In this document: positions 53,742-63,066 of the stretch, in pieces
Layout of the letters: every line of letters starts with the position of its first letter
How positions within the stretch are numbered: position 1 is the first letter of the stretch
From: Lachnospiraceae bacterium
GTDB lineage: Bacteria > Bacillota > Clostridia > Lachnospirales > Lachnospiraceae
Reading direction: 5' to 3'
DNA: 64,000 bases
Assembly (NCBI GenBank): GCA_022510745.1
Contig: JAFLSY010000001.1
Span: 483,042 to 547,041 of the forward strand
Notes under the pieces: generated by a model
Told to the model about the DNA's origin: nothing
Databases searched by the model: none
The model's input: only the letters and a program-made list of their open reading frames with translations
Translations under genes and position numbers: made by a program

Positions 53742-55081
53742 TGGCAGCTGGAAAGTCAAAGCCGATTGTAGCTGTAGTAGGAAGGCCGAATGTAGGAAAA
53801 TCCACTCTGTTCAATGCGCTTGCAGGAGAAAAAATCTCCATCGTAAAGGATACGCCCGGTATTACCAGAGACAGAATCTATGCGGATGTGAGTTGGTTAG
53901 ACCGGAAGTTTACATTGATCGATACCGGCGGTATTGAGCCGGACAGCAAGGATATTATCTTATCGCAGATGCGGGAACAGGCCCAGTTAGCTATGGATAC
54001 CGCAGATGTGATCCTTTTTATGGTGGATGTCAGGCAGGGAATGGTGGATGCGGATGCGAAAGTTGCGGATATGCTGCGGCGTTCGCATAAACCCGTCGTG
54101 CTGGCGGTCAATAAAGTGGACAGCTTTGAAAAATACGGCAATGATGTCTATGAGTTCTATAATCTGGGCATCGGAGAACCCTATGCCATATCTTCCATCA
54201 ACAAATTGGGACTGGGGGAACTGTTGGATCAGGTGATTTCTTATTTCCCGGATGGAAACAAAGAAGAGGAAGAGGATGACAGAATCCGGGTGGCTATCGT
54301 GGGTAAGCCCAATGTGGGGAAATCCTCTATTATCAATAAGCTCTTAGGAGAGAATAGGCTCATTGTTTCGGATATTGCTGGAACCACCAGAGACGCGGTG
54401 GATACGGATGTTACCTATAACGGCAGGGAATATGTATTCATCGATACGGCGGGCCTTCGCCGCAAGAATAAGGTGAAAGAGGATTTGGAGCACTACATGA
54501 TCCTTCGTACCGTAGGTGCGGTAGAACGGGCGGATGTAGTGGTCATGGTGATCGATGCTTCCGAGGGTGTTACAGAACAGGATGCAAAGATTGCGGGCAT
54601 TGCACACGACAGGGGAAAAGCAGTGATCATTGCCGTCAATAAATGGGATGCGGTAGAAAAGGACGACAAGACCATTTATCGTTTCACGGAAAGTGTTCGA
54701 AATACATTGTCCTTCATGCAGTATGCGGAAATACTTTTTATTTCCGCCAAGACAGGGCAGCGTTTACCTAAATTATATGAAACCATTGATATGGTCAGTG
54801 AAAATCATGCCATGAGGGTGCAGACAGGTGTACTCAACGAGATCATGGCGGAAGCGGTAGCCATGCAGCAGCCGCCTTCAGACAAAGGCAGACGGTTAAA
54901 GCTTTACTACATTACACAGGCATCTGTTAAGCCGCCCACCTTTGTGATTTTTGTCAATGATAAAGATTTAATGCATTTTTCCTATACAAGATATATCGAG
55001 AACCAGATTCGGGAAACCTTTGGCTTCAAAGGCACACCCCTGCGGTTTATCATCAGGGAGAGAAAGGAAAAGGATAAATGA
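53741..55081 (+). CDS. der: ribosome biogenesis GTPase Der (EngA)
   Basis: Two-GTPase-domain factor for 50S assembly, 446 residues. First domain [25 protein letters not shown]; second [27 protein letters not shown]-terminal KH-like domain ends at KERKEKDK-type residues. Start ATG 53741 follows CCCGGGAGG. plsY starts within its stop codon. Confidence 0.97.
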   Translation: MAAGKSKPIVAVVGRPNVGKSTLFNALAGEKISIVKDTPGITRDRIYADVSWLDRKFTLIDTGGIEPDSKDIILSQMREQAQLAMDTADVILFMVDVRQGMVDADAKVADMLRRSHKPVVLAVNKVDSFEKYGNDVYEFYNLGIGEPYAISSINKLGLGELLDQVISYFPDGNKEEEEDDRIRVAIVGKPNVGKSSIINKLLGENRLIVSDIAGTTRDAVDTDVTYNGREYVFIDTAGLRRKNKVKEDLEHYMILRTVGAVERADVVVMVIDASEGVTEQDAKIAGIAHDRGKAVIIAVNKWDAVEKDDKTIYRFTESVRNTLSFMQYAEILFISAKTGQRLPKLYETIDMVSENHAMRVQTGVLNEIMAEAVAMQQPPSDKGRRLKLYYITQASVKPPTFVIFVNDKDLMHFSYTRYIENQIRETFGFKGTPLRFIIRERKEKDK

Positions 55082-55740
55082 TATTTGAGAGGATCATCTG
55101 TCTTGTGATCGGATATGTTTTCGGTCTGTTCCAGACAGCATATTTTTACGGAAAAGCCCATGGCATAGATATCAGAGAGCATGGCAGCGGCAATTCCGGC
55201 ACCACCAATGCCCTTCGGGTATTGGGAACAAAGGCCGGATTGATCGTGCTCGCGGGAGACTGCTTAAAATGTATTTTTGCGGTATTGCTCACCCGTCTTT
55301 TATTTACCACGAGCCATCCGGAAAATATCTATCTGCTGGCTCTTTATACGGCTGCAGGTGTCATTTTGGGACATAACTATCCCTTTTATATGCATTTTAA
55401 GGGCGGAAAGGGAATTGCAGCTACAGCGGGATTGGTGCTGTCTTTTCATCCATACTTTATTCCTATGGGAGTCATCGTATTCTTCAGTACCTTCTTTTTA
55501 ACCCACTATGTATCCCTGGGGTCCTTACTGGTATATGCGGGATTTATGATTGAAATGGTAATCTGCGGGGAGCTGGGAGTTTTTACGGGAATGGGCAGGA
55601 CGCAGCTCATCGAGTTATATATTTTGACGGCTCTTTTGACAATACTTGCTTATTATAAGCACAGTGCGAATATTGTGCGGCTAGTGAAAGGGGAAGAACG
55701 AAAGACCTATCTCACTAAGAAAAATAAAGTGGAGGTATAA
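55078..55740 (+). CDS. plsY: glycerol-3-phosphate acyltransferase PlsY
   Basis: Membrane enzyme using acyl-phosphate from PlsX, 220 residues, about five to six spans. Conserved loops [15 protein letters not shown] (most members have GATN) and [21 protein letters not shown]. Overlaps der by four bases (ATGA). Confidence 0.95.
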   Translation: MIFERIICLVIGYVFGLFQTAYFYGKAHGIDIREHGSGNSGTTNALRVLGTKAGLIVLAGDCLKCIFAVLLTRLLFTTSHPENIYLLALYTAAGVILGHNYPFYMHFKGGKGIAATAGLVLSFHPYFIPMGVIVFFSTFFLTHYVSLGSLLVYAGFMIEMVICGELGVFTGMGRTQLIELYILTALLTILAYYKHSANIVRLVKGEERKTYLTKKNKVEV

Positions 55741-55747
55741 GGGGATT

Positions 55748-56761
55748 ATGGCAAAAGTAGGAATTATCGGAGCAGGAAGCTGGGGAATTGCGCTGGCGGT
55801 ACTCTTACATAAGAACGGACATGAGATTACTGTATGGTCCAAAATTGAACAGGAAATTGCGATGCTAAAAGCAGAGCATGAGCATAAGGACAAACTGCCC
55901 GGTGTCAAGCTGCCGGAAGATATGGTATTTACCACCGATTTACAGGAGGCAGTAAGCGGCAGGAATCTGCTGGTGCTGGCGGTACCTTCTGCATTTACCC
56001 GCAATACCGCAAAGCTGCTTAAGTCGGTAGTAGAACAGGATCAGATTATCGTGAATGTGGCAAAAGGTATTGAGGAAAATACGCTGATGACCCTTTCCCA
56101 GATCATTGAAGAGGAAGTACCCCAGGCGGTAGTAGCGGTACTTTCCGGACCTTCCCATGCGGAGGAAGTGGGCAGGGGAATTCCTACCACCATTGTTGTG
56201 GGAGCAAGAAAGAAAGCGACAGCGGAATATCTGCAGAATATTTTCATGAACGATGTATTCCGTGTCTATACCAGTTCTGATGTGCTGGGTATTGAATTGG
56301 GCGGTTCACTTAAAAATGTGGTGGCTCTGGCTGCCGGCATGGCGGACGGACTGGGTTACGGTGACAATACCAAGGCAGCACTGATCACCAGAGGCATTAC
56401 GGAGATCGCCAGAGTGGGTGTAGCCATGGGTGCCAGATTTGAAACCTTCTGCGGACTGACCGGTATCGGCGATCTGATCGTAACCTGCGCTTCCATGCAT
56501 TCCCGCAACCGCAGGGCCGGCATTCTGATCGGACAGGGCAAGAGCATGGAAGAGGCCATGGATGAGGTCAAGATGGTCGTGGAGGGTGTATATTCCGCCA
56601 AGGCGGCTATGGGACTGGCTGAGAAATATCAGGTGCAGCTTCCCATTATCGAGCAGGTGAATCAGATATTATTTGATGGCAAATCCGCAGATGAGGCTGT
56701 GAAAGATTTGATGCTGCGGGATAAGAAGATAGAGATTTCCGATGCCCAGTGGGAGGAATAA
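55748..56761 (+). CDS. gpsA: NAD(P)-dependent glycerol-3-phosphate dehydrogenase
   Basis: Makes sn-glycerol 3-phosphate for phospholipids, 337 residues. N-terminal IIGAGSWGIALAVLLHKNGH Rossmann motif, PSHAEEV, catalytic Lys region LGGSLKNVVALAAG and DGLGYGDNTKAALITRG. Seven bases after plsY, together giving a lipid-start module. Confidence 0.96.
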   Translation: MAKVGIIGAGSWGIALAVLLHKNGHEITVWSKIEQEIAMLKAEHEHKDKLPGVKLPEDMVFTTDLQEAVSGRNLLVLAVPSAFTRNTAKLLKSVVEQDQIIVNVAKGIEENTLMTLSQIIEEEVPQAVVAVLSGPSHAEEVGRGIPTTIVVGARKKATAEYLQNIFMNDVFRVYTSSDVLGIELGGSLKNVVALAAGMADGLGYGDNTKAALITRGITEIARVGVAMGARFETFCGLTGIGDLIVTCASMHSRNRRAGILIGQGKSMEEAMDEVKMVVEGVYSAKAAMGLAEKYQVQLPIIEQVNQILFDGKSADEAVKDLMLRDKKIEISDAQWEE

Positions 56762-56763
56762 AT

Positions 56764-57405
56764 ATGATAGAAATCAAAGTAGTAAGCGGAGAAATAAAAA
56801 TCAGCGGCACTTTTGATTTTGGTTATATGGGTGTTTACAAAGATGATCAAATCAGTATCTATAGCAATTTAGAGGAAATTAAAACCTGGGATATCGTTAC
56901 CTCCAGATTGGATACAGCAAGTTGCTCGGATGATGAAATAGCCGACTGTTTAACAGCCTATTACAATGAATTTGAAAAACGTGTACAGCAGAATAGAAAG
57001 CAGGTAAACGATAATTTTTTATTAAATATTATGGAAGATATGGAAGCTTGCGGATGTCCTTTCTGGGAAATTAATGAGATCACTGTGAAAGAGGCATTGC
57101 CGTCAGATCCTGACGAAGAAGTATATCAACCCCATTGGGATAGGATGACAGAATTAGAAAAAGAATATGATGAAACACCCAATGACGGAACAATGGAAAA
57201 GACCGATATTGAAATGACATTGAAGCTGCTTTTTCCTATGCTTAATTTGGATAAGCTGGTTGAAAATATTGTTCCGGAATCTTTAGGATTAAGCGATGGC
57301 CGTGTTTCTTTCCAATGTTCGGATAACTTTGAAGAACAAATATTATGTAGTGCGTATGATGACCTGGATGAGCAGCTTACCTTTACGGATTGGCATAATT
57401 TTTAA
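56764..57405 (+). CDS. hypothetical acidic protein
   Basis: 213-residue soluble protein, very acidic (stretches PSDPDEEVYQPH, EKEYDETPNDG), no signal peptide or span. Not recognised. Begins two bases after gpsA stop with GGGAGGA; the position next to a core gene is probably incidental, since the region that follows is accessory. Ends before a strong palindrome. Confidence 0.6.
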   Translation: MIEIKVVSGEIKISGTFDFGYMGVYKDDQISIYSNLEEIKTWDIVTSRLDTASCSDDEIADCLTAYYNEFEKRVQQNRKQVNDNFLLNIMEDMEACGCPFWEINEITVKEALPSDPDEEVYQPHWDRMTELEKEYDETPNDGTMEKTDIEMTLKLLFPMLNLDKLVENIVPESLGLSDGRVSFQCSDNFEEQILCSAYDDLDEQLTFTDWHNF

Positions 57406-57480
57406 ATTGAGATTGAGAGACGGCGATTGAAACAATTATATGCGGGTGATGCACAGCCCTTAAATGAGCGAGTTAAACAT

Positions 57481-57514
57481 AGGTAACAGGGACAGTTTCT
57501 TGTCCCTGTTACCT
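57481..57514. repeat. GGGACA-TGTCCC palindrome, REP-like or terminator
   Basis: AGGTAACAGGGACA (57481-57494), loop of six, TGTCCCTGTTACCT (57501-57514), perfect 14-pair stem. The core GGGACAGTTTCTTGTCCC is a palindrome recurring in many Firmicutes and typical of REP-like elements. No long T-run follows, so as a terminator it would be weak. Confidence 0.7.
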
Positions 57515-57549
57515 ACTTTTCAGAATCAAGATTTCCGAGGTGCTTTGAA

Positions 57550-58113
57550 ATGTATTTTCATGCTTCTTCTACCAAGGGGATTGAAAAACTAAGTCCCCAC
57601 ATTTCCAATCATGATATTCCGCTGATCTATTTTTCCAAAAAGAGAGAAAATGTATTGGTATATCTGAGTAATGCGGTTGAAAAGTACTGTAAAGAAACCG
57701 GATTTTTATATTCCGGCAAATGGCATAAATGGGGTCCCTATGGTTTTAATGCGGATGGTACGCAGCGCATAGAAGAATATTATCCCAATGCGCTTTTTGA
57801 TACCTACAAGGGAGTGTCCGGATATATCTATGTGGTTGAAAATATTACAGATTCGGGCTTCCCGTTGCAGATACCTGATGCTGCAGCATCAAGGGAGCCT
57901 GTTTACGTATCGGGATATGAATATATTCCTGATGCATACGAGGCCATTCTTACAGCAGAAAAAGAAGGGCTTATTACAATTCTGCGTTATGAGAACCATA
58001 GTAAAGCACAGTTAGATTGGATTGAGCAGACTATAAAAAAGGAATATGAAATGGCGGTAGATCATCCTGAATACCGCCATTTTATAGAGGGTAAGTTTCA
58101 TATTAACGGATGA
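57550..58113 (+). CDS. hypothetical protein with possible ADP-ribosyltransferase-like fold
   Basis: 187-residue soluble protein. It starts MYFHASSTKGIEKLSPHISNH and continues with PLIYFSKKRENVLVYLS, then EEYYPNALFDTYKG. The His, Tyr and Glu in these positions recall the H-Y-E arrangement of ADP-ribosyltransferase-like enzymes, and the FHAS opening is common in related toxin-like domains. The assignment is tentative and no partner antitoxin was recognised. Confidence 0.55.
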   Translation: MYFHASSTKGIEKLSPHISNHDIPLIYFSKKRENVLVYLSNAVEKYCKETGFLYSGKWHKWGPYGFNADGTQRIEEYYPNALFDTYKGVSGYIYVVENITDSGFPLQIPDAAASREPVYVSGYEYIPDAYEAILTAEKEGLITILRYENHSKAQLDWIEQTIKKEYEMAVDHPEYRHFIEGKFHING

Positions 58114-58160
58114 TATCAGAAGAGTGATTCGGACACTAAATCGACATCAGGGGAGATAAT

Positions 58161-58694
58161 ATGTATATAGAGACTGAGAGAATGATTGTCAGGAACTTCC
58201 ATATGGGTGATGTAAGTGATTTACATGAGATTTTAGGTGATGCTGAAACCATGAAAAACCTTGAGCCGGCATATGGTTTTGAACAAACACAGAAATTCAT
58301 GGAAGAATTTTGTATTGTTAAAAAGGGTGCGTTGGCTGCAGTTCTAAAAGACAGCAAAAAAGTGATTGGATACATTCTCTTTAAACCCTGGGAAGAATCC
58401 GTTTACGAAATGGGATGGATATTTAATAAAAACTATTGGCGTCAAGGCTATGCGTATGAAGCTTGTTCCCAATTAATTGCATATGCATTCCATGAAATGG
58501 ATGTTCATAAGGTGGTTGCTGAAACAATAGATTGTCAGAAATCTGTCCCTCTAATGGAAAAACTGGGTATGAAACTCGAGGATATCCAAAAGAATCAGGC
58601 AAAGGATAATTTGGGGAATTGGGCGGACCTCTATCTGTATGGCATGGAGCATGATAATAATTTCTTAAATATTAATTTGAGAGGAAGGACTTAA
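58161..58694 (+). CDS. GNAT acetyltransferase, RimJ/RimL-like
   Basis: 177-residue acetyltransferase with ETERMIVRNFHMGDV at the start, a GWIFNKNYWRQGYAYEA core (acetyl-CoA loop R-Q-G-Y-A), and a C-terminal MEKLGMK motif. RimJ/RimL relatives acetylate ribosomal proteins or drugs. Substrate unknown. Upstream GGGGAGA. Confidence 0.82.
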   Translation: MYIETERMIVRNFHMGDVSDLHEILGDAETMKNLEPAYGFEQTQKFMEEFCIVKKGALAAVLKDSKKVIGYILFKPWEESVYEMGWIFNKNYWRQGYAYEACSQLIAYAFHEMDVHKVVAETIDCQKSVPLMEKLGMKLEDIQKNQAKDNLGNWADLYLYGMEHDNNFLNINLRGRT

Positions 58695-58696
58695 GC

Positions 58697-58777
58697 ATGG
58701 CGGTTTCAAATATGAAAGCTGCTTTTCAGTGTGTTATGGAACTATATAAACGGTGGGAAAGAATTATAATTTTGTAG
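58697..58777 (+). pseudogene. 26-codon fragment, possible gene remnant
   Basis: ATG 58697 opens MAVSNMKAAFQCVMELYKRW and stops at 58777. It directly follows the GNAT gene. It looks like the start of a larger coding frame that is cut off, but the homology could not be identified. Confidence 0.25.
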
Positions 58778-58800
58778 TTAAGTATTTAATAAGAAAAGTA

Positions 58801-58836
58801 TTGACATAGAATAGTACTATATAGTACTATTCTATG
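58801..58836 (+). promoter_or_regulatory. promoter with 32-base perfect palindrome, probable MarR operator
   Basis: TTGACA (58801-58806) and TACTAT (58825-58830) with 18 bases between. CATAGAATAGTACTAT (58805-58820) is followed without gap by its exact reverse complement (58821-58836), covering the -10 box and the end of the promoter. A MarR homodimer binding here would block its own transcription. Confidence 0.8.
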
Positions 58837-58849
58837 TAGGAGGAAAATG

Positions 58850-59293
58850 ATGATTGAGACAAGAGGAGGATTTTTAATTTCGCAGATCAAGCAGATTCAA
58901 GGGCGTGTCTTTGGCAAATTGCTCACTGAGGCCGGAATTGACGAATTCAACGGCGCTCAAGGGCATATTCTCTATGTTTTATGGCAGGAGGATGATTTGC
59001 CCATTGTGGAACTGGCCAGGAGAACGGGACTGGCAAAGACAACATTGACCAGTATGCTTGATCGCATGGAGAATCTGGGGCATGTGACAAGATGTTATGA
59101 CCCGAAGGATCGCCGGCAAATTCGCATCCGTCTTACGGACAATGCACGTAGGTTGGAAAGTAAATACAACGAAGTCTCCGATGAAATGAGCCGCTTGTTT
59201 TATAATGGTTTTACTGATGAGGAGATTTTGAGACTGGATGCAGGACTTGAGAAAATATTGAAGAACCTTGAAGAGGAGGAAAGGAAAATATGA
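58850..59293 (+). CDS. MarR-family transcriptional regulator
   Basis: DNA-binding dimer of about 147 residues. Winged helix: LPIVELARRTGLAKTTLTSMLDRMENLGHV and YDPKDRRQIRIRLT, the wing. Start ATG 58850 (spacing six from AGGAGG) preferred over 58847. Binds likely to the palindrome upstream and controls the two following genes (overlap of four bases with the next). Confidence 0.9.
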   Translation: MIETRGGFLISQIKQIQGRVFGKLLTEAGIDEFNGAQGHILYVLWQEDDLPIVELARRTGLAKTTLTSMLDRMENLGHVTRCYDPKDRRQIRIRLTDNARRLESKYNEVSDEMSRLFYNGFTDEEILRLDAGLEKILKNLEEEERKI

Positions 59294-59751
59294 CACTGAA
59301 TGAAATTGATAACTTAATAAAAGAATCTGGGTTTGCCAGTATAGGTTTTTTAGACAAGGACGGAAGTCCCAGTATAAGAAGAGTATTTAGTACTTGGCAT
59401 AAAGGGTTGGGAGGACATTTAATTTCAACAAATACATCCTCTATGCATGTACAGTCATTATTAAAAGATAATAAGGCATGCCTGTACTTTGATAATTGCC
59501 AGACGTTCGAGGGCGTGTGCTTTACCGGAACAGTTATTGTGCACTTTGATCACGAATATAAAGCTATGTTATGGAATGAAGGCGATGAGAAATATTATCC
59601 GAACGGAGTAGATGATGAAGATTACTGTGTGATTGAATTTCAGGCAGATCATGGTCGCTACTACAGATATGATGGTATCGGAGATATATCTGCGGATGAA
59701 CTGGCAGAATATGATAAAGGGTCTAAATTTGTAAATTATATTAAAAAATAA
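59290..59751 (+). CDS. pyridoxamine 5-phosphate oxidase-like flavin protein
   Basis: 153-residue split-barrel protein. ASIGFLDKDGSPSIRRVFSTWHKG, LISTNTSSMHVQSLLKDNKACLYF and FTGTVIVHFDHEYKAMLW form the strands typical of FMN-binding split-barrel proteins, such as those that reduce or bind nitro and flavin compounds. Probably co-transcribed with marR. Confidence 0.82.
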   Translation: MTLNEIDNLIKESGFASIGFLDKDGSPSIRRVFSTWHKGLGGHLISTNTSSMHVQSLLKDNKACLYFDNCQTFEGVCFTGTVIVHFDHEYKAMLWNEGDEKYYPNGVDDEDYCVIEFQADHGRYYRYDGIGDISADELAEYDKGSKFVNYIKK

Positions 59752-59772
59752 GGGTGTTATGGAGGGAATGGG

Positions 59773-60147
59773 ATGCTTCTTAGCAGCTATATTTATATAC
59801 CGGTTGGTGACTTAGAAGAAGCAGCTGGCTGGTATGAGAAGAATCTTGAATTTAAAGTAATATATAAAGATGATTTATATTTTGATATGAGAACAGATAA
59901 TGGAGTTAAGATAATGTTAATTCCAAGGGAAAAAAATATTACTTCTCAAATGCAATATTCAACGGGGGAACAACCGGCTTATGGATTCTGTGTTGATGAT
60001 TTCGATGTGATTAAAGAAAAATTAGAGATGAATAATGTGAAAATAGGAGAAGTATTTGATTATTTTGGACGTTCATTTTCTTTTTTTGATTTAGATGGAA
60101 ATAAAATAGAGATTTGGGAAGATTATGAGTATAATGTCAGGCGTTAA
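59773..60147 (+). CDS. VOC family protein (glyoxalase/bleomycin-resistance fold)
   Basis: 124-residue protein with one VOC fold: YIYIPVGDLEEAAGWYEKNLEF at the start, GVKIMLIPRE, and FSFFDLDGNKIEIWEDY at the end. Such proteins bind metal, or antibiotics without metal as a dimer. Third gene after marR; substrate unknown. Confidence 0.85.
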   Translation: MLLSSYIYIPVGDLEEAAGWYEKNLEFKVIYKDDLYFDMRTDNGVKIMLIPREKNITSQMQYSTGEQPAYGFCVDDFDVIKEKLEMNNVKIGEVFDYFGRSFSFFDLDGNKIEIWEDYEYNVRR

Positions 60148-60248
60148 TTTATCAAAATCCCAATTTGCGGCAGAAATGTAAAAGCATTTACTGTTGTAAA
60201 GGATAGTTATGGGCACAATTCCGAAATAGTCTAATATGGACATCTAAA

Positions 60249-60289
60249 AAACGGATATGCACAAGAAATCTGTGCGTATCTGTTTTTCT
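60249..60289 (+). terminator. terminator after VOC gene
   Basis: AAACGGATATGCACA (60249-60263) pairs with TGTGCGTATCTGTTT (60271-60285), two G-U wobbles, seven-base loop, followed by TTCTTTTT. The surrounding gap, 60148-60481, otherwise holds a small dyad AGTGTTG-C-CAACACT at 60332-60346 and no gene I can support. Confidence 0.8.
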
Positions 60290-60481
60290 TTTTCAGGTGA
60301 TTATATTAACAGCTTCATAGAATGTTCTGACAGTGTTGCCAACACTTGTTTTGTAATTGACTTAGCTCCATACTGTATGGTGAAATATGAAAAGGACGTT
60401 ATCTTTAAATTTTAAAAAATACCCAATATGGTTACCATTTTCTGCACTTTATATATGAAAGCTCATAAAGGTGGTGATAAC

Positions 60482-62020
60482 ATGCCGATGATAACCGAAT
60501 ATATTGACAGGATATACAAGTTTGCCCTCACTCAGACTTTTTCCGAAGACGAGGCGGAGGAACTATCGCAGGAAATTTTGTTAGAAGTGCTGTCATCTGT
60601 CCAAAATCTTCGGGACGAAAGCAAATTTGAACCATGGCTGTGGCGGCTCGCCAAAAATGTTGCGTCGGGGTTTAGCAGAAAAATGGGCAAGCAGCGCGCG
60701 ATGTTTGTCTATGACGTTCCCGAAAGTGCAGTGGAGGATACTGCATTTACCGAAACGGAGGAAGAGTTGTATTCTCGGCTGCGCGAAAAAGTCTCTATGC
60801 TGTCTAAGATATATCGTGAAATAATTATCTGCTATTATTACGATGGGCTTTCAGTAAAACAGATCGCCGAGCGTATGAATATTCCCGAAGGAACTGTCAC
60901 ATGGCGGCTTTCGGAGGCTCGGCAAAAACTTAAAAAGGAGTGTGCAGATATGAACGAAACAGCATTAAAACCCATTAAGATGACGTTCAGCGTATACGGC
61001 TCTGGAGATTATAACGGAAGCTCAAGACCTTTTCCGTTTACTTTTATCAGCGACGCTCTTTCGCAAAATATTCTCTGGTACTGCTATGGAAAGCCACATA
61101 ACATCGAGGAATTGTCTAAGCTCTGCGGAGTTCCTGCCTACTATGTGGAGGAGAGGATAGAAAATCTCCTTGACCGCTGTGCAGTTACGGAAACTGTCAA
61201 AGGAAAATATCAGACAGATTTTATAATCTTTACGGACAAATACGGCAAATACTGCGAAGAAAACGCAAAAGCAGCGCTAATGCCCATTATGGAAGGACTT
61301 TTATCGGCGCTGAAATGCTTTTTTGATGAGACGGATAAAATCGGTTATTATGCAGCGGAAAAATCTCCAGACGAACTTCATTACCTTTGCTTAGCTCTGG
61401 CGTTTGATTATCTTTCCAGAAAATACAGCGATATTGATTACCCGAAAATCCCTGTAAATTACGACGGAAATAAGTGGAGATACCTTGCATTTATGGAAAG
61501 CGGAAAATACAGCCGTATAAGTACAGGACATCAGATCAATGCAAATTCAGACACGATCGGCGGCTACAGGCATGAGGTGTTTAATCCGCATGGATTTGGG
61601 TTTAGGAATATGATGTACGATTATCAGATCAACATGTGCAGTGATATTCTGAACGGTAGAAACATTAGCGATGAAAAAATCGCAGCGGAGGTTATAGAAA
61701 AAGGATTCGTTATCCGCCGTGAAAGCGGAGCGTTATTCGTGACTGTCCCTGCTTTTACGAGAGAGCAGAAAGAGAGACTGAACGAGTCGGCGGAGAATAA
61801 TTTCGGGCATCTCATGGACGATTATACAAATGCCGTGAAAAGCTTTGTTGCAGGCTATAAAGAGTTGTTTCCGAAGCATTTGGAGGACGACGCTCAGCGT
61901 CAGTGTGCCGGATTTTTCTTTGGTTTTTATGATACACTTGCTCAGCATTGTACTGAAAGCGGCATTCTTGTAAAGCCGCAGAAAGATTGGATTTGCGATG
62001 TTCTTGTACAGACCGAATGA
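60482..62020 (+). CDS. ECF-like sigma factor fused to a large C-terminal domain
   Basis: Protein of about 512 residues. The first 160 form a sigma-70 family ECF factor: region 2 (DRIYKFALTQTFSEDEAEELSQEIL, FEPWLWRLAKNVA) and region 4 helix-turn-helix (YREIIICYYYDGLSVKQIAERM, IPEGTVTWRLSEARQKLKKE). The remaining 350 residues contain a winged-helix-like segment (NIEELSKLCGVPAYYVEERIENLLDRCAV) and an uncharacterised region. Start ATG 60482 follows AAAGGTGG. An anti-sigma factor gene is not seen next to it, so the extra domain may act as the built-in sensor. Confidence 0.82.
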   Translation: MPMITEYIDRIYKFALTQTFSEDEAEELSQEILLEVLSSVQNLRDESKFEPWLWRLAKNVASGFSRKMGKQRAMFVYDVPESAVEDTAFTETEEELYSRLREKVSMLSKIYREIIICYYYDGLSVKQIAERMNIPEGTVTWRLSEARQKLKKECADMNETALKPIKMTFSVYGSGDYNGSSRPFPFTFISDALSQNILWYCYGKPHNIEELSKLCGVPAYYVEERIENLLDRCAVTETVKGKYQTDFIIFTDKYGKYCEENAKAALMPIMEGLLSALKCFFDETDKIGYYAAEKSPDELHYLCLALAFDYLSRKYSDIDYPKIPVNYDGNKWRYLAFMESGKYSRISTGHQINANSDTIGGYRHEVFNPHGFGFRNMMYDYQINMCSDILNGRNISDEKIAAEVIEKGFVIRRESGALFVTVPAFTREQKERLNESAENNFGHLMDDYTNAVKSFVAGYKELFPKHLEDDAQRQCAGFFFGFYDTLAQHCTESGILVKPQKDWICDVLVQTE

Positions 62021-62049
62021 ATACGATTTTTATCTATTTAGTTAAAAAG

Positions 62050-62091
62050 AAGAACCTGCATCAATTCTGTCGGATGCAGGTTCTTTTTTTT
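62050..62091. terminator. bidirectional terminator between sigma fusion and metF
   Basis: AAGAACCTGCATC (62050-62062) pairs with GATGCAGGTTCTT (62073-62085), ten-base loop, followed by TTTTTT. On the minus strand the opposite flank also gives T-rich RNA. Confidence 0.9.
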
Positions 62092-62111
62092 GTTTCGTTT
62101 TACAAATATCA

Positions 62112-62969
62112 TCAACTGATAGCCGCCACAATTTCTCCGGCCATTTTCGGTCTGTTCATGGTGTAGAGATGGATACCGTCCACACCGTTTGCCTTTAAGT
62201 CCAGAATCTGGCGGATAGCATAGTCGATACCGGCCTTGCGCATTTCCTCCGGCTTATCGCCGTAGGTGGCAATCAGATCGGAAAAGGCCTTCGGGATAGA
62301 AGAGCCGGAGAGGGAAATAGTAGTACCTAAGGAAGAAGCGGAGATGACGGGCATAATCCCTGCACAAATAGGGATGGTAATACCTTTTCTTTCCGCCCGA
62401 TCCTTGAAATCGTAGAAGTAATCATTGTCCATGAATAGCTGGGTAATAAAGAAATCTGCACCCGCCTCCTGTTTTTTCTTCAAATTCAAAACATCGGTTT
62501 CCTTACTGAAACATTCAAAATGCTTTTCAGGATAGCAGGCACCTGCACAGCTTATAGAGGTTTGTTCCTTGATAAAGGCTATCAAATCAGAAGCATGGGC
62601 AAAGTCACGGGATTCAAACTGCTCATCCGTCATATCCCGGGGACGGTCACCGCGCAAAGCCAGTACCTGAGTGATATTACTTTTCTCAAAGCCCTCCAGT
62701 ACGGAGAGAATATCCTCTTTTTTGTTTCCCACACAGGTCAGATGGGCAAGCGCTTCCACGCCCAGATCGTTTTGCAGAAAAGATGCGATTTCCAATGTGC
62801 GTTTAGACTTACTGCCGCCGGCGCCGTAGGTGACGCTGATAAAATCGGGGTGCAGACCGCATAAAGCGCGCAGGATATCAAAAACAGAGTCAAAATCATC
62901 GTCCTTTTTGGGCGGATAAACTTCAAATGAAAGGGTAGGACGTCCATTCCCAAATAAATCTTTTATCAT
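62112..62969 (-). CDS. metF: methylenetetrahydrofolate reductase
   Basis: Flavin TIM-barrel enzyme making 5-methyl-THF for methionine synthesis or the Wood-Ljungdahl route, 285 residues. N-terminal LSFEVYPPKKDDDFDSV with the catalytic Glu, then VTYGAGGSKS, HLTCVG, LALRGDRP, FFITQLFMDND. Catalytic part only, as normal for bacteria. Confidence 0.94.
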   Translation of the reverse strand: MIKDLFGNGRPTLSFEVYPPKKDDDFDSVFDILRALCGLHPDFISVTYGAGGSKSKRTLEIASFLQNDLGVEALAHLTCVGNKKEDILSVLEGFEKSNITQVLALRGDRPRDMTDEQFESRDFAHASDLIAFIKEQTSISCAGACYPEKHFECFSKETDVLNLKKKQEAGADFFITQLFMDNDYFYDFKDRAERKGITIPICAGIMPVISASSLGTTISLSGSSIPKAFSDLIATYGDKPEEMRKAGIDYAIRQILDLKANGVDGIHLYTMNRPKMAGEIVAAIS

Positions 62970-63066
62970 AGCGTATTCTCCATAATTTCCTTGATTTTAA
63001 AACAAGAATATCGTAACATGATAGTAAATAATTTTCAACAAAAAGTGATGGGGAAAGGGAGAGTGT

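Noticed and set aside
57406..57486. 26-codon open stretch ending inside the REP-like palindrome
   Set aside because: No start with RBS, could be the tail of a lost gene, but too short to claim.
60387..60458. 23-codon frame before the sigma fusion gene
   Set aside because: No ribosome binding site is visible and the content is ordinary AT-rich sequence. A leader role cannot be supported.
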